Notes under the pieces: model-generated
The model's database searches: none
Seen by the model: only the letters and a program-made list of their open reading frames with translations
What the model was told of the DNA's origin: nothing
Part shown: one piece after another, positions 39,470-48,642 of the stretch
Numbering within the stretch: the stretch's first letter is position 1
How the letters are laid out: each line of letters begins with the position of its first letter
Assembly (NCBI GenBank): GCA_020848545.1
Contig: JADLHZ010000139.1
Span: 61,940-125,939 of the forward strand
Direction of reading: 5' to 3'
DNA from: Deltaproteobacteria bacterium
Lineage (GTDB): Bacteria > Myxococcota > JADLHZ01
Length of the DNA: 64,000 bases
Program-made: the position numbers and the translations under genes

Positions 39470-39562
39470 ATAGTATTCGTTTTGGTCGATTTGTCAACAC
39501 ATAATCGAACAATACGCATCATTCCCTTGACATATCTTGCTGATTAACGAACAATTCGAACA
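39470..39562. promoter_or_regulatory. Divergent ribA / carH-like promoter region with repeated operator words
   Basis: For ribA (minus): a perfect TTGACA at 39497-39492, 16-base spacer, TACTAT at 39475-39470. For the regulator (plus): TTGACA at 39527-39532, 17-base spacer, AACAAT at 39550-39555, placing the transcript start at about the A of its ATG (39562). GAACA/CAACA words end at 39499, 39511, 39553 and 39562 around the promoters, spaced roughly in helical turns, and may be operator half-sites for the adjacent regulator. Confidence 0.55.
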
Positions 39563-40398
39563 TGTCGACGATCACCCCTGAGCTTCTGACATCGGCCGAA
39601 GTGGCCGCGCTGTTCGGCGTCACCGCAACGACAGTCAAACGTTGGGCGGACGCCAAGCTGCTCAAGTGCGAAAAGACGCTCGGAAAGCACCGTCGCTTTG
39701 CGCGCGCCGAGGTGGAGCGGTTCAAGCGCGCCTACGAGGCTTCGCCTCAGGCCAGCAAGGTCGCCGAAGAGTGGGTCGAAGACTGGCTGGTGTTCCTTCG
39801 CGAGACGCGCTCGCCGTCAGCCATCGAAGCGCGGCTACTCCAGATGCACGCTCGACTCCTTCGTTGGGACCTCGTGTGCGATGAGCTCGGCGAGCTCGTT
39901 TGCGAGATTGGCTTGCGCTGGTCGCGTGGTGAGCTGTCGATCCTCGAAGAGCATCTGATGTCCGAGCGCCTCAGCCGCGCGCTCTCCCGCCTGGCCGAGT
40001 GGTTGCCGAGAAGCCCAGATCATCCCCGCGCGTTGCTCGCCGTGCCAGACAGCGATGAGCATACGCTGGGTCTAGCGCTGACGGAGTTGTGTTTTCGCGA
40101 GCGCGCCTGGGAAACGCTCTGGTTGGGCCAGCGCACCCCGCTGTCTTCGTTGCCAGCAGAGATAGCGCGTCTCACACCGGGGCTCGGTGCCGTCGCGCTC
40201 TCGGCTTCGGTCGTCTCGCAGGATGCCAAGCGCTTGGCCAAAGACGTGACCGAGCTCGAAGGTGCTTGCGCCGCTCGCGGTGTGTTGCTGGTGCTCGGCG
40301 GACGTGGGGCTTGGCCCGAACGGCCGGTCTACGCGAGGAGAATCGATACCTTCAGCGAGCTCGGCGTTGTTCTCGACAGCCTGAAAAGTGCAACATGA
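39562..40398 (+). CDS. CarH-like MerR-type, B12-binding light-responsive regulator
   Basis: 278 residues. N-terminal MerR-type winged helix (LTSAEVAALFGVTATTVKRW, then LGKHRRF). The middle helical bundle contains the CarH sensor motif Wx9EH as WSRGELSILEEH. The C-terminal Rossmann domain has the cobalamin-binding DxHxxG as DEHTLG. CarH proteins bind adenosylcobalamin, repress as tetramers in the dark and dissociate in light. No Shine-Dalgarno is visible, and promoter spacing suggests a leaderless mRNA. It overlaps tspO by ATGA. Likely targets are its own promoter, ribA and the crt operon. Confidence 0.88.
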   Translation: MSTITPELLTSAEVAALFGVTATTVKRWADAKLLKCEKTLGKHRRFARAEVERFKRAYEASPQASKVAEEWVEDWLVFLRETRSPSAIEARLLQMHARLLRWDLVCDELGELVCEIGLRWSRGELSILEEHLMSERLSRALSRLAEWLPRSPDHPRALLAVPDSDEHTLGLALTELCFRERAWETLWLGQRTPLSSLPAEIARLTPGLGAVALSASVVSQDAKRLAKDVTELEGACAARGVLLVLGGRGAWPERPVYARRIDTFSELGVVLDSLKSAT

Positions 40399-41159
40399 AA
40401 ACTCGAATTTGGAAGGTCGCGGTCATTGCCGCCGTCTTGACGATGATCGCGGTCAACGCCCTCGCCAACATTCTGCCAATCAACGGCGTGAACACTGGTG
40501 TGGTTGCCGACGGCTACCCCATCTATTTCGTCCCGGCGGGATACGTCTTTTCGATCTGGGGCCTGATCTACCTTGGGCTGCTCGTCTTCACGGCTGCCCA
40601 AACGTTCTCCGGCGCAACGGAGTCGGCGCTTGCCCCAGTGCGACCGCTCTTCGTGCTGAATTGTCTCGCCAACGCGGCGTGGATTTTTTCTTGGCACTAC
40701 TACCAGCTCGCACTGAGCCTTGCTTTGATGCTCACCTTGCTGGTCACGCTCATCCTCATCTATAGCCGTCTGCAAGCGACGCAGATCGCGCGCAGCAGCG
40801 GGGGGTTTCGATGGACGGTGCTGGCGCCGATCAGTCTCTACCTGGCTTGGATTTGCGTGGCCACGATCCCGAACACCTCGGCGCTTCTGTTGACGCTCGG
40901 TTGGGACGGCGCCCCACTCTCCGGTCCGCTGTGGGCGGCGATCATGATGATCGTCGCAGCCGTGATCATCACCGCGCTGGCGATGAAATACGGTGATGGC
41001 ATTCCTCCCTTGGTGCTCGGATGGGCGCTCGTCGGTATCGTCGTCAAATTCCCAAACCAAATGCTCATGCGCTCGGTCGGTGTTGCCCTCGTCGTTGCCA
41101 TGCTGGGGGTGACGTTCCTCCTCTGGCGCCCACGGTATTCGTCGCCCAAGCGCCTTTGA
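40395..41159 (+). CDS. TspO/MBR-family membrane protein
   Basis: 254 residues with about six to seven hydrophobic helices. Early motifs include YVFSIWGLIYLGLLVFTAAQ and LNCLANAAWIFSWHYYQLALSL, matching the TspO/MBR family in its tryptophan-rich half, with extra C-terminal helices relative to the five-helix core. TspO proteins bind porphyrins and affect pigment gene expression. Here it lies between the CarH-like regulator (ATGA overlap) and a carotenoid desaturase, so a link between tetrapyrrole or light state and carotenoids is plausible. Confidence 0.7.
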   Translation: MKTRIWKVAVIAAVLTMIAVNALANILPINGVNTGVVADGYPIYFVPAGYVFSIWGLIYLGLLVFTAAQTFSGATESALAPVRPLFVLNCLANAAWIFSWHYYQLALSLALMLTLLVTLILIYSRLQATQIARSSGGFRWTVLAPISLYLAWICVATIPNTSALLLTLGWDGAPLSGPLWAAIMMIVAAVIITALAMKYGDGIPPLVLGWALVGIVVKFPNQMLMRSVGVALVVAMLGVTFLLWRPRYSSPKRL

Positions 41160-41194
41160 ACGGCGCTCAGCGCTGAAACAATTCAGGAGCTCGT

Positions 41195-42721
41195 ATGCAT
41201 GTTGTCGTCGTTGGAGCCGGCCCGGGTGGCCTCGCCGCCGCCATCAACCTCGCCGGTAGCGGCGTGACCGTCACCGTCGTCGAGAAAGAAGATCGTCCGG
41301 GCGGCCGCATGCGTGGGCTCGCGTTTTCTGACTACGCGGTGGACACTGGGCCTTCGATTCTGCAGTTGCCCGCGCTCTATGAAAGCCTGTTCGCTCGTGC
41401 CGGCAAGCGACTCGGCGATTACGTCACGCTCATGCCCGTGGATCCGAATACGCGCGTGCATTTTTGGGACGGCACATTTCTAGATACGTATCGCGACGGC
41501 GAGAAGACCGCCCAGGCGATGGCGAAGTTTGGAGCCGATAAACCGGACGCGATGCGCCGGTGGCTACGCGAGAGCAAAGACAAATACCTCGTCGCGTACG
41601 AGAAGTTCATCGCGACGCCAGCAGATTCACTCGCCTACTACGCACCCTGGCGCCTGTGGCCGACGCTGCGTTTTCGCCCATGGCAAACGCTCTATGGTCA
41701 CCTCGATGGTTTCTTCCACGACGACCGTATCAGCTATGCGCTCGCCTATCCCTCGAAGTACCTCGGGCTGCATCCGACCAATTGCTCGAGCGTGTTTTCG
41801 GTCATTCCCTTCATCGAGCAAGCGTTCGGTGTCTGGCACGTCAAGGGCGGCTTTCGTGAGCTCGCGCAGGGCATGCGACGGTGCGCGGAAGATCTCGGCG
41901 CGACGTTTCGTTTCAACTCCACGGTCGCGAAGGTCGACACCAGCGGCGGGGTCGCTCACTCCGTCCGACTCTCGACGGGCGAGGTCATCGCTTGCGATGC
42001 GGTCGTCATCAACGCCGACTTGGCCTACGCGGCGACGACGCTCATCGACGCGGCGGCGCGCGAGGGCTCGAACATCTCGGATCGCGCGCTCAACGATGCC
42101 GCCTACTCCTGCAGCACCTTCATGTTTTATCTTGGCCTCGATCGACGCTACGAGGGACTGCCGCATCATCAGATTTATCTGTCGGCGGGGGCGCGCCGCA
42201 CGGACAAAGATGCCATCGCTGATCGCGTTCTAGATGCCGAAGACCCGTCCTATTATGTCTGTTGTCCCCAGGCGACGGAGCCCACAGGCGCACCAGCCGG
42301 CCACAGCACCCTCTATGTCTTGATCCCAACGCCCAACACCCAGGAGCCGATCGATTGGACGGCGGCAAAAGCGGCGCTTCGTCGCAAGCTTCCGGCGATG
42401 CTCGCCCGCCTCGGGTATGAGGACATTGAGCGCCACATCCGCGCCGAGCAGACCCACTCGGCGCTCACGTGGCGAGACGACTACAACGTTTTTCGTGGCG
42501 CGGTCTTCAATCTTTCGCACACCTGGGCGCAGCTTGGTCCCATGCGACCCAAGGTAAAAAGCCCAACGATAAAGGACCTTTACTGGGTTGGTGGCGGCAC
42601 CCATCCCGGCAGCGGCCTGCTCACGATCATCGAGAGCGCCAACATCGCAGCGCATCACATCCTGGGTGGTCAACTCAAGAATTGGCCGCAAGTCCCGGGC
42701 GCAGACGCGCTCAGACCTTAA
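41195..42721 (+). CDS. CrtI-family carotenoid desaturase (first copy)
   Basis: A 508-residue FAD-dependent desaturase. The dinucleotide-binding fold is VVVGAGPGGLAAAINLAG with VVEKEDRPGGRM; the middle has FVPF-equivalent SSVFSVIPFIEQAFGVWHV and KGGFRELAQGM; the C-terminal FAD segment is YWVGGGTHPGSGLLTI. Myxococcus uses two CrtI paralogues to convert phytoene to lycopene, so this and the copy at 43920 probably share that job. Ribosome site AGGAGC is 8 bases upstream. It ends just before the repeat array of the crtE promoter. Confidence 0.85.
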   Translation: MHVVVVGAGPGGLAAAINLAGSGVTVTVVEKEDRPGGRMRGLAFSDYAVDTGPSILQLPALYESLFARAGKRLGDYVTLMPVDPNTRVHFWDGTFLDTYRDGEKTAQAMAKFGADKPDAMRRWLRESKDKYLVAYEKFIATPADSLAYYAPWRLWPTLRFRPWQTLYGHLDGFFHDDRISYALAYPSKYLGLHPTNCSSVFSVIPFIEQAFGVWHVKGGFRELAQGMRRCAEDLGATFRFNSTVAKVDTSGGVAHSVRLSTGEVIACDAVVINADLAYAATTLIDAAAREGSNISDRALNDAAYSCSTFMFYLGLDRRYEGLPHHQIYLSAGARRTDKDAIADRVLDAEDPSYYVCCPQATEPTGAPAGHSTLYVLIPTPNTQEPIDWTAAKAALRRKLPAMLARLGYEDIERHIRAEQTHSALTWRDDYNVFRGAVFNLSHTWAQLGPMRPKVKSPTIKDLYWVGGGTHPGSGLLTIIESANIAAHHILGGQLKNWPQVPGADALRP

Positions 42722-42777
42722 ACAAACAATGAACAACATGATACAAACACTGGACAACCTGTAACAAAGGTTGTACG
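42714..42777 (+). promoter_or_regulatory. Array of CarH-type operator repeats upstream of crtE
   Basis: Six TGNNACA-like words end at 42724 (TTAAACA), 42735 (TGAACA), 42745 (TGATACA), 42756 (TGGACA), 42766 (TGTAACA) and 42777 (TGTACG), stepping 11, 10, 11, 10 and 11 bases. A further TGTACA lies at 42786-42791. Direct repeats of about 11 bases are the arrangement bound by CarH-type regulators. The array lies just upstream of the crtE start at 42833. Confidence 0.6.
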
Positions 42778-42832
42778 ATTCGGACTGTACACGGCGCATC
42801 GCTTGAGACGCGCTTTGAACGGGAGGAATCGA

Positions 42833-43918
42833 ATGACGCCGGCATATCTTCAGTCCTCGAGCAGTCGCGCGGATACCCGCCTCGAAATCGAACATTGGCT
42901 GAGCGAAGTTCGCTCCAAGTCCGACCACGCGCTGGTGAACGCACTCGGCGTTGCTGACGAAGCGGGTGTAGAGCCGCGCTGGCAGCAGGCAAGGCGATCG
43001 GCTTTCGACTACGCCCTGCGCCCTGGAAAGCGCTTTCGAGCGGCGCTGCTCGCGAGCGCGTATTCACTCGCGCGTGGCCATCGGGAAGTGCCGAGCGGGA
43101 TCTGGAAGTTCGCCGCCGGGATCGAGCTCTTGCACGTCTTCATGTTGGTCCACGACGATATTGCCGATCGCGCGGAGACGCGCCGTCGCGGGGTCGCGCT
43201 GCACCGCGTGCTCGGCTCGGGCAAGAAAGGCGACGACCTCGGCGTCATCATGGGCGACTACTTTTTTGCCCGGGCCATCGAGGTGATGCTCGGCGCTGAA
43301 GGCGTCACGCACGCCGCGAGAGTGGTCAAAGACTATCTTGCCGTGTGTCGAGAGACAGCTGCCGGGCAGTATCTAGACGTCGACCTCGGCGACGAGCCGA
43401 TGGGCTCCATTACCTTGTTCCGAACCTTGAAGGTCGCCTATCTCAAGACCGCGCGTTACGGCTTCGTGGCCCCGCTCGTCGCGGGCGCCAAGCTCGCAGG
43501 GGCGCCGAACAAGGACGTGGAGCTGCTCGAGCGCATAGGGCGGCACTTGGGCGTGGGCTACCAGCTCGCTGACGATCTCATCGGCTTTTTTGGTGATCAA
43601 AGCGTGGCGGGAAAAGCAACCGACGCCGATTTCGTCGAAGGCAAACGCACCTTCCCCGTGATTGCCGCCTACATTCGCGCCCCTGAAAGCGCGCGAGCAG
43701 AGATGGCGGCGCTCTGGTCATCCGACCGAAGCTCCGAGCAAAGTCTTCAGCAAGCGCGTTCGCTCGTGGCGCGCCACGGCGGCAGGGAAGTCACCGAACG
43801 CCGAATTCGGCATGCCCAGCGCGCCGCGTTGCACCTCATCGCGAAGTTACCGAACATCGATGGCTGCCGCTCCTTGCTCGAGCACATCGCGTCCTCACTC
43901 GGAACGCGTGAGGTCTGA
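42833..43918 (+). CDS. crtE: Geranylgeranyl diphosphate synthase
   Basis: A 361-residue trans-isoprenyl diphosphate synthase. The first Asp-rich motif is MLVHDDIADRAETRRR, and the second is YQLADDLIGFFGD with the family's DDxxxFFGD form. GKRFRAALL near residue 70 binds diphosphate. It supplies C20 precursor for phytoene. GGGAGGA 7 bases before the ATG at 42833 fixes the start. First gene of the large crt operon; the next gene starts 1 base after its stop. Confidence 0.9.
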   Translation: MTPAYLQSSSSRADTRLEIEHWLSEVRSKSDHALVNALGVADEAGVEPRWQQARRSAFDYALRPGKRFRAALLASAYSLARGHREVPSGIWKFAAGIELLHVFMLVHDDIADRAETRRRGVALHRVLGSGKKGDDLGVIMGDYFFARAIEVMLGAEGVTHAARVVKDYLAVCRETAAGQYLDVDLGDEPMGSITLFRTLKVAYLKTARYGFVAPLVAGAKLAGAPNKDVELLERIGRHLGVGYQLADDLIGFFGDQSVAGKATDADFVEGKRTFPVIAAYIRAPESARAEMAALWSSDRSSEQSLQQARSLVARHGGREVTERRIRHAQRAALHLIAKLPNIDGCRSLLEHIASSLGTREV

Positions 43919-43919
43919 G

Positions 43920-45431
43920 ATGACAAAGACTGTCACCATCGTGGGCGCCGCCATTGGCGGTCTGTCACTCGCCGTCAGGCTCGCGCGACAGGGTTTTTCG
44001 GTCTCGTTGTTCGAAAAGCACCAAGAACCTGGTGGTCGCTGTGGACGACTCCAAGCGGGCGGGTACACCTTCGATATCGGCCCAACGATCTTGTTGATGC
44101 CGGACGTGGTCAAGGAAACGTTTACAGCAGTCGGAGCCAAGGTTGCGGACTACCTGACGCTCGAGCGAATCACGCCTAACTATCGCATTCGCTTCTCCGA
44201 CGACAGCGCGCTCACGCTCGATCCCGATCGCGAAGCCTTGAAGCGCAACATCGAAGCGGTGATGCCCGGCCAGACGCGCCACCTCGATGCATTCTTGGAG
44301 CTGTCGAGAACGCAACATGACATCGCCATGCGGGAGTTCGTCGGCCGCAGCTTCAGCGGTGTAGCGGATTTTCTACGCCTCGACGTTTTTCGCGCGTTGT
44401 CGAAGACGCGGGCGCTGCGCAGCCTTCACTCGGTTGCCGCGCAGCACTTCACGGACCCCCGGCTCGTCCAAGCCCTGACCTTTCAAACCATGTACCTCGG
44501 CCTCTCTCCCTTTTCGGCGCCTGCGATCTACGGTCTGCTCGCACACACCGAGCTCGACATCGGGATCTACTATCCGAGGGGCGGCATGCATGCCTTGCCG
44601 CGCGCGCTCGATCGTCTCGCCAGCGAGCTCGGGGTCCGTCGCCACTATGGAGTGGCAGTCAAGAAGGTGGTGCGAGACGGGACGCGTGCGACCGGGCTGC
44701 TCCTCGACGACGGCACCCATGTGCGGGCCGACATCGTGGTCTGCAATGCCGATCTCAGTTGGGCGTACGATCACTTGCTCGACGTCCCGGCACCGAGGCG
44801 TTTGCAGCGTATGCACCACACGTCGAGCGCCGTCATGTTCTACTTTGGCGTCGACCGACGATGCCCGGAGCTACAGCACCACAACGTCTTCTTCGACGGC
44901 GACTACAAGAGTGGCTTTGCCGACATCTTCAAGCACGGACGCGTGCCCGGCGCGCCGAGCTTCTACGTCGCCGCGCCGTCCCGAAGCGACGCCGCCCTCG
45001 CGCCGGCAGGGCATGAAGCGATCTATGTGCTCGTGCCGGTGCCGAATACGTCCTTCGGCACCGACTTCTCGAAAGAAGTTGCTCCGCTGCGCGCGAAGGT
45101 GTTGCAGCGCCTCGCGCGCTACGGCCTCGCGGACCTCGAACGACACATCCAGGTCGAGCGCGTGATCACTCCGAACGATTGGCAGCAGGGCTTCAATTTG
45201 GCCCATGGCTCGATCTTCGGCTTGTCGCAGGGGGTGACGCAGATTGGTCCGTTCCGACCGCAGCATCGTGATCCGCGGCTAGACAATCTCTACTTCGTCG
45301 GCGCCTCGACGCAGCCGGGCACTGGCATTCCAACGGTCATGATCTCCGCCCGGCTCGCGGCCGAGCGAATCGTCGCCGAGCATGGCGCCAGCGACCCGCA
45401 ACGGTTGTTCGCCTTGGAGGACGCAGCATGA
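43920..45431 (+). CDS. crtI: Phytoene desaturase CrtI (second copy)
   Basis: 503 residues. FAD fold TIVGAAIGGLSLAVRLA (note GAAIGG in place of GAGxGG) and LFEKHQEPGGRCG. The desaturase core shows FTDPRLVQALTFQTMYLG, LSPFSAPAIYGLL and the YPRGGMHALPRAL segment typical of phytoene desaturases, with the C-terminal LYFVGASTQPGTGIPTV. It oxidises phytoene towards lycopene at the membrane. It overlaps the next gene as ATGA. Confidence 0.88.
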   Translation: MTKTVTIVGAAIGGLSLAVRLARQGFSVSLFEKHQEPGGRCGRLQAGGYTFDIGPTILLMPDVVKETFTAVGAKVADYLTLERITPNYRIRFSDDSALTLDPDREALKRNIEAVMPGQTRHLDAFLELSRTQHDIAMREFVGRSFSGVADFLRLDVFRALSKTRALRSLHSVAAQHFTDPRLVQALTFQTMYLGLSPFSAPAIYGLLAHTELDIGIYYPRGGMHALPRALDRLASELGVRRHYGVAVKKVVRDGTRATGLLLDDGTHVRADIVVCNADLSWAYDHLLDVPAPRRLQRMHHTSSAVMFYFGVDRRCPELQHHNVFFDGDYKSGFADIFKHGRVPGAPSFYVAAPSRSDAALAPAGHEAIYVLVPVPNTSFGTDFSKEVAPLRAKVLQRLARYGLADLERHIQVERVITPNDWQQGFNLAHGSIFGLSQGVTQIGPFRPQHRDPRLDNLYFVGASTQPGTGIPTVMISARLAAERIVAEHGASDPQRLFALEDAA

Positions 45432-47731
45432 ACGACACAGCGCTGACCACTCGCCGATACGGCCGGAGCTTCTATTGGTCGTCGTTGCTGCTGCGCGGCA
45501 CGGCGCTCTCTTCGTCCTACGCGCTCTATGCATTCTTTCGCCGCCTCGATGACTGGTTCGACAGCGACGGCAGCGTGGCGAGCATGGAGCTCGCGCGCGG
45601 CGTCGTGCAGAAGATCATCGTTCGCCGCATGGAGCCTGTCGACGCGGAGGCGTGCTGGTCCCTTGCTGAGCTCCAGGCCTTACACGCGGCGGTCGTTCGC
45701 CACGATCTTCCCGCAGCACCGTTCTTCGCCATGCTCGAAGGCATGGAGATGGATCAACGTGAGCACCGCTACGAGACCGACGCCGAGGTCGATCACTACT
45801 GTTACTGTGTCGCCGGCAGCGTCGGCGAGCTCATGGCGCTCGTTTTCAACGCCCGCGGCGGCGTCGCGCGTCAGGCCGCGATCGCGCTGGGAAAGGCCAT
45901 GCAGCGAACGAACATTCTGCGCGACATCGGTGAGGATCTCGGGCGTAGGCGCGTCTACATCGCGGCAGAAACCCTTCGCGCGCACGGCATCGAGACCCTG
46001 ACGGAGCGCACGCCGAGGAGCGCATTTGACGCGCTGATGCGGGCCGAGATCGCGCGCGCGCGCGCTTTGTATGCCGCCGCCGAAGCCGGCTTCGCGAGCA
46101 TCTCAGCCTGGTCGTTTCGCTGCTGCGTCATGCTGATGGCGGCGCTTTACGGCGCGATCCTCGGGCGGATCGAACATGAATGCTACGACGTCTTCTCGGC
46201 GCGCGCGGTGGTGCCAGGCTGGCACAAGGTCTTGTGGTTCGCGTGGGTTGCGTTCGTGCGTCTACCGCGCAGCCTATTGTCTGCTCCGGCTGCTGAGACA
46301 GCGGTCCTTCGGCGCGCTCAGAGGAGTGACAGGCGCGTCGCCGTCATCGGCGCTGGCTTCGCGGGGTTGACCGCGGCGGCGCTGCTCAGCAAACGCGGTT
46401 TTTCTGTCGACGTCTTCGAGCAACAATCGAGCATCGGCGGCAAAGCACAGTCGGTTCACGAGGGCGGCGTGACCCTCGACCTAGGGCCGACTTTGTTGAC
46501 CATGCCCTCGGTCGCTCGCGGGCTGTTTGCTGAGCTCGGCGCAGAAGATCTGATGCCAAGGTTGCATACGCTCGACGAGCAGTGCGCGTATCGCTTTGCC
46601 GATGGGAGCTCATTTTCGGCGCACTCGGATATCGAGCGCATGGCGGCCGCAGCATCGCAATTCGGGCACGACGAAGCGCGCGCAATTCACTCTTTCTTCG
46701 CCGAAGCCGAGTCGATCTACCGCGCGGCCGGCGAGCCCTTCTTGGCTGCTCCTTTCTCCGGAATGCTCGGCTATGGACTTCGGGTAGCAGCAGGCGGCCC
46801 GCGCGCGCTCACGCTCGGCCTCGGCATGTCGACCCTACACGCGCTCGCCTGTCGTCACTTCAAGAGCGCGCACTTGCGCCAATTCATCGGGCGCTTTGCG
46901 ACCTACGTCGGAGGCAGCCCGTTCGAGATGAGCGCCGCCTACGCCATGATCGCGCACCTCGAGCGCAGTCAGGGCGTGCACCACGTCGAAGGAGGGATGG
47001 GCGCACTTGCACGGCGTCTAGCCACCGCTGCGGCGCGGCTCGGCGTGCGCGTCCATTTGGGCGCGCCAGCACGCGCCGAGCGTGTAGGTGATGGATTCGT
47101 GGTCAGCCACGGGACAGAACGAGCGCTCTATGACGAGGTCGTCATCAACGCTGACCCCCTGACGGAAGTGGCGCCGGTGACGTCGCGGCTTTCGATGTCG
47201 GGCCATGTCCTCGCGCTCAACGTGCCCCGGCGCTTGGCGCTCTCACACCACAGCGTCTTCTTTTCCGCGGATTACGCCTCCGAGTTCGCGAGCATCGCCT
47301 GCGGACTGGTTCCGAGTGATCCCACCGTCTACGTCTGTCACCCTGCGGCGTCGGATTCGACGATGGCGGAGCCAGGCCGCAGCGGCCTCTTCGTCATGAT
47401 CAACGCGGCGCCGGTCGGCGGTGACTATCGGGAAGCGCAGGGCCGACGCGCGATATTCTCGGCATTGCAGCGCGCCGGTGTGGACGTCTCCCCGGCGACG
47501 ATCATCGCAGAGCGAACGCCCGCGGATTTTGCGCGCTTTGGTGCGCCGAAGGGCGCGCTCTACGGCGCGCTCGGCCACGGACGCCTCGGTCCGTTCTTTC
47601 GCCCCAAAGCCCAAGGTCGCGATGGACGTTGGTTCGCGGGCGGCGGCACCCACCCAGGCGGCGGCGTGCCGATGGTGATGCTCTCGGGACGTTTTGCGGC
47701 GAACGCCATCACGCACGGGGGCCAGCGATGA
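45428..47731 (+). CDS. Fused phytoene synthase (CrtB) and CrtI/CrtD-type desaturase
   Basis: A single 767-residue frame holds two enzymes. Residues 1-285 are phytoene synthase: YALYAFFRRLDDWFDSDG (first Asp motif) and RTNILRDIGEDLGRRRVYI (second Asp motif). From about residue 300 a complete FAD desaturase follows: VAVIGAGFAGLTAAALLSKR with VFEQQSSIGGKAQ, EGGMGALARRLATA and the terminal WFAGGGTHPGGGVPMVML. The second half looks CrtD-like. In most bacteria these are separate genes; here no stop or ribosome site separates them. ATGA overlaps join it to crtI and crtC. Confidence 0.88.
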   Translation: MNDTALTTRRYGRSFYWSSLLLRGTALSSSYALYAFFRRLDDWFDSDGSVASMELARGVVQKIIVRRMEPVDAEACWSLAELQALHAAVVRHDLPAAPFFAMLEGMEMDQREHRYETDAEVDHYCYCVAGSVGELMALVFNARGGVARQAAIALGKAMQRTNILRDIGEDLGRRRVYIAAETLRAHGIETLTERTPRSAFDALMRAEIARARALYAAAEAGFASISAWSFRCCVMLMAALYGAILGRIEHECYDVFSARAVVPGWHKVLWFAWVAFVRLPRSLLSAPAAETAVLRRAQRSDRRVAVIGAGFAGLTAAALLSKRGFSVDVFEQQSSIGGKAQSVHEGGVTLDLGPTLLTMPSVARGLFAELGAEDLMPRLHTLDEQCAYRFADGSSFSAHSDIERMAAAASQFGHDEARAIHSFFAEAESIYRAAGEPFLAAPFSGMLGYGLRVAAGGPRALTLGLGMSTLHALACRHFKSAHLRQFIGRFATYVGGSPFEMSAAYAMIAHLERSQGVHHVEGGMGALARRLATAAARLGVRVHLGAPARAERVGDGFVVSHGTERALYDEVVINADPLTEVAPVTSRLSMSGHVLALNVPRRLALSHHSVFFSADYASEFASIACGLVPSDPTVYVCHPAASDSTMAEPGRSGLFVMINAAPVGGDYREAQGRRAIFSALQRAGVDVSPATIIAERTPADFARFGAPKGALYGALGHGRLGPFFRPKAQGRDGRWFAGGGTHPGGGVPMVMLSGRFAANAITHGGQR

Positions 47732-48642
47732 ACGGCGATGCGGCAGCACGACTCTGGCCCGACTTTTCTGCGAACGAAGGGTATCGCTGGTACTACGTCG
47801 ATGCCGTGGTCGACGATCTTCTGGTGGTCGCCATTTTCATGCGAGCCCCGGTCTTCTCGGCACGGGAGCTCTCCAGACAAAAACGTGGCGAGAATGTCCC
47901 GGCGGCGGCCGTGAACGCTGCGATCTACCGAAACGGCCGGCGGGAGGGCTGGGTGTTTTCTGAGTTTGCCCGCGCCGACGTTTCTTCGGACGGCATCGCC
48001 ATTGGTGCGTCGACGCTGTCCTGGCAGGGCGACGCCGCCAAGGTTCACATCGACGGGCGTCAGTCGCCTTGGCCGACCCAGATGAAGCTCGACCTGACGC
48101 TCACGGCGATGGCGCCGGCGGCTCGGGAGGTGGTGCTCGCCGAAGCAGGTGATCATCGCTGGCAAGCGTTGATGCCGCGAGCGACCGTGGCGCTGACGCG
48201 CGGCGGAACGACGCGCCAAGGTCACGGCTATCACGATACCAATCACGGGCGCAGAGCGCTTGGAGTCGACTTGTCTCGCTGGCGTTGGACCCGGGTGCAC
48301 GGCCCGGACGAGACCGACATCTATTACCTACCTGAAGGACCAGGCGCTGGCGTTCATGTGCGTGCTGATCGAATTTCCACGGTCACGAGCGCGTGCGAAG
48401 AAGACAGCGAGAATATGCTCCAAGCGACTTCCGGGTGGGGATTGCCGCTGCCACGGGCGTTGCGCCATAGAGGTCGCGTGCTCGCGCCCGGGCAGCTCAT
48501 CGAATCCTCACCTTTCTACGCGCGCCTGTGGCAGCGAGAGGGCGGGATCGACGCGCTCACCGAGATCGCCGACTTTGGTCGCTTTCGCTCGCCACTATTC
48601 TCTTGGATGTCGTACTTTCGCTCCCGGGCGGAGGCCGCATGA
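47728..48642 (+). CDS. crtC: Carotenoid 1,2-hydratase
   Basis: 304 residues of the CrtC (hydroxyneurosporene synthase) family, with the Trp-rich opening NEGYRWYYVDAVVDDLLVV, the hallmark GHGYHDTNHGRRALGVDL and further conserved Trp/Arg in LSRWRWTRVHGP. It adds water to the psi end of acyclic or monocyclic carotenes, giving the 1'-hydroxyl that the neighbouring glycosyltransferase could use. ATGA overlaps on both sides. Confidence 0.85.
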   Translation: MNGDAAARLWPDFSANEGYRWYYVDAVVDDLLVVAIFMRAPVFSARELSRQKRGENVPAAAVNAAIYRNGRREGWVFSEFARADVSSDGIAIGASTLSWQGDAAKVHIDGRQSPWPTQMKLDLTLTAMAPAAREVVLAEAGDHRWQALMPRATVALTRGGTTRQGHGYHDTNHGRRALGVDLSRWRWTRVHGPDETDIYYLPEGPGAGVHVRADRISTVTSACEEDSENMLQATSGWGLPLPRALRHRGRVLAPGQLIESSPFYARLWQREGGIDALTEIADFGRFRSPLFSWMSYFRSRAEAA

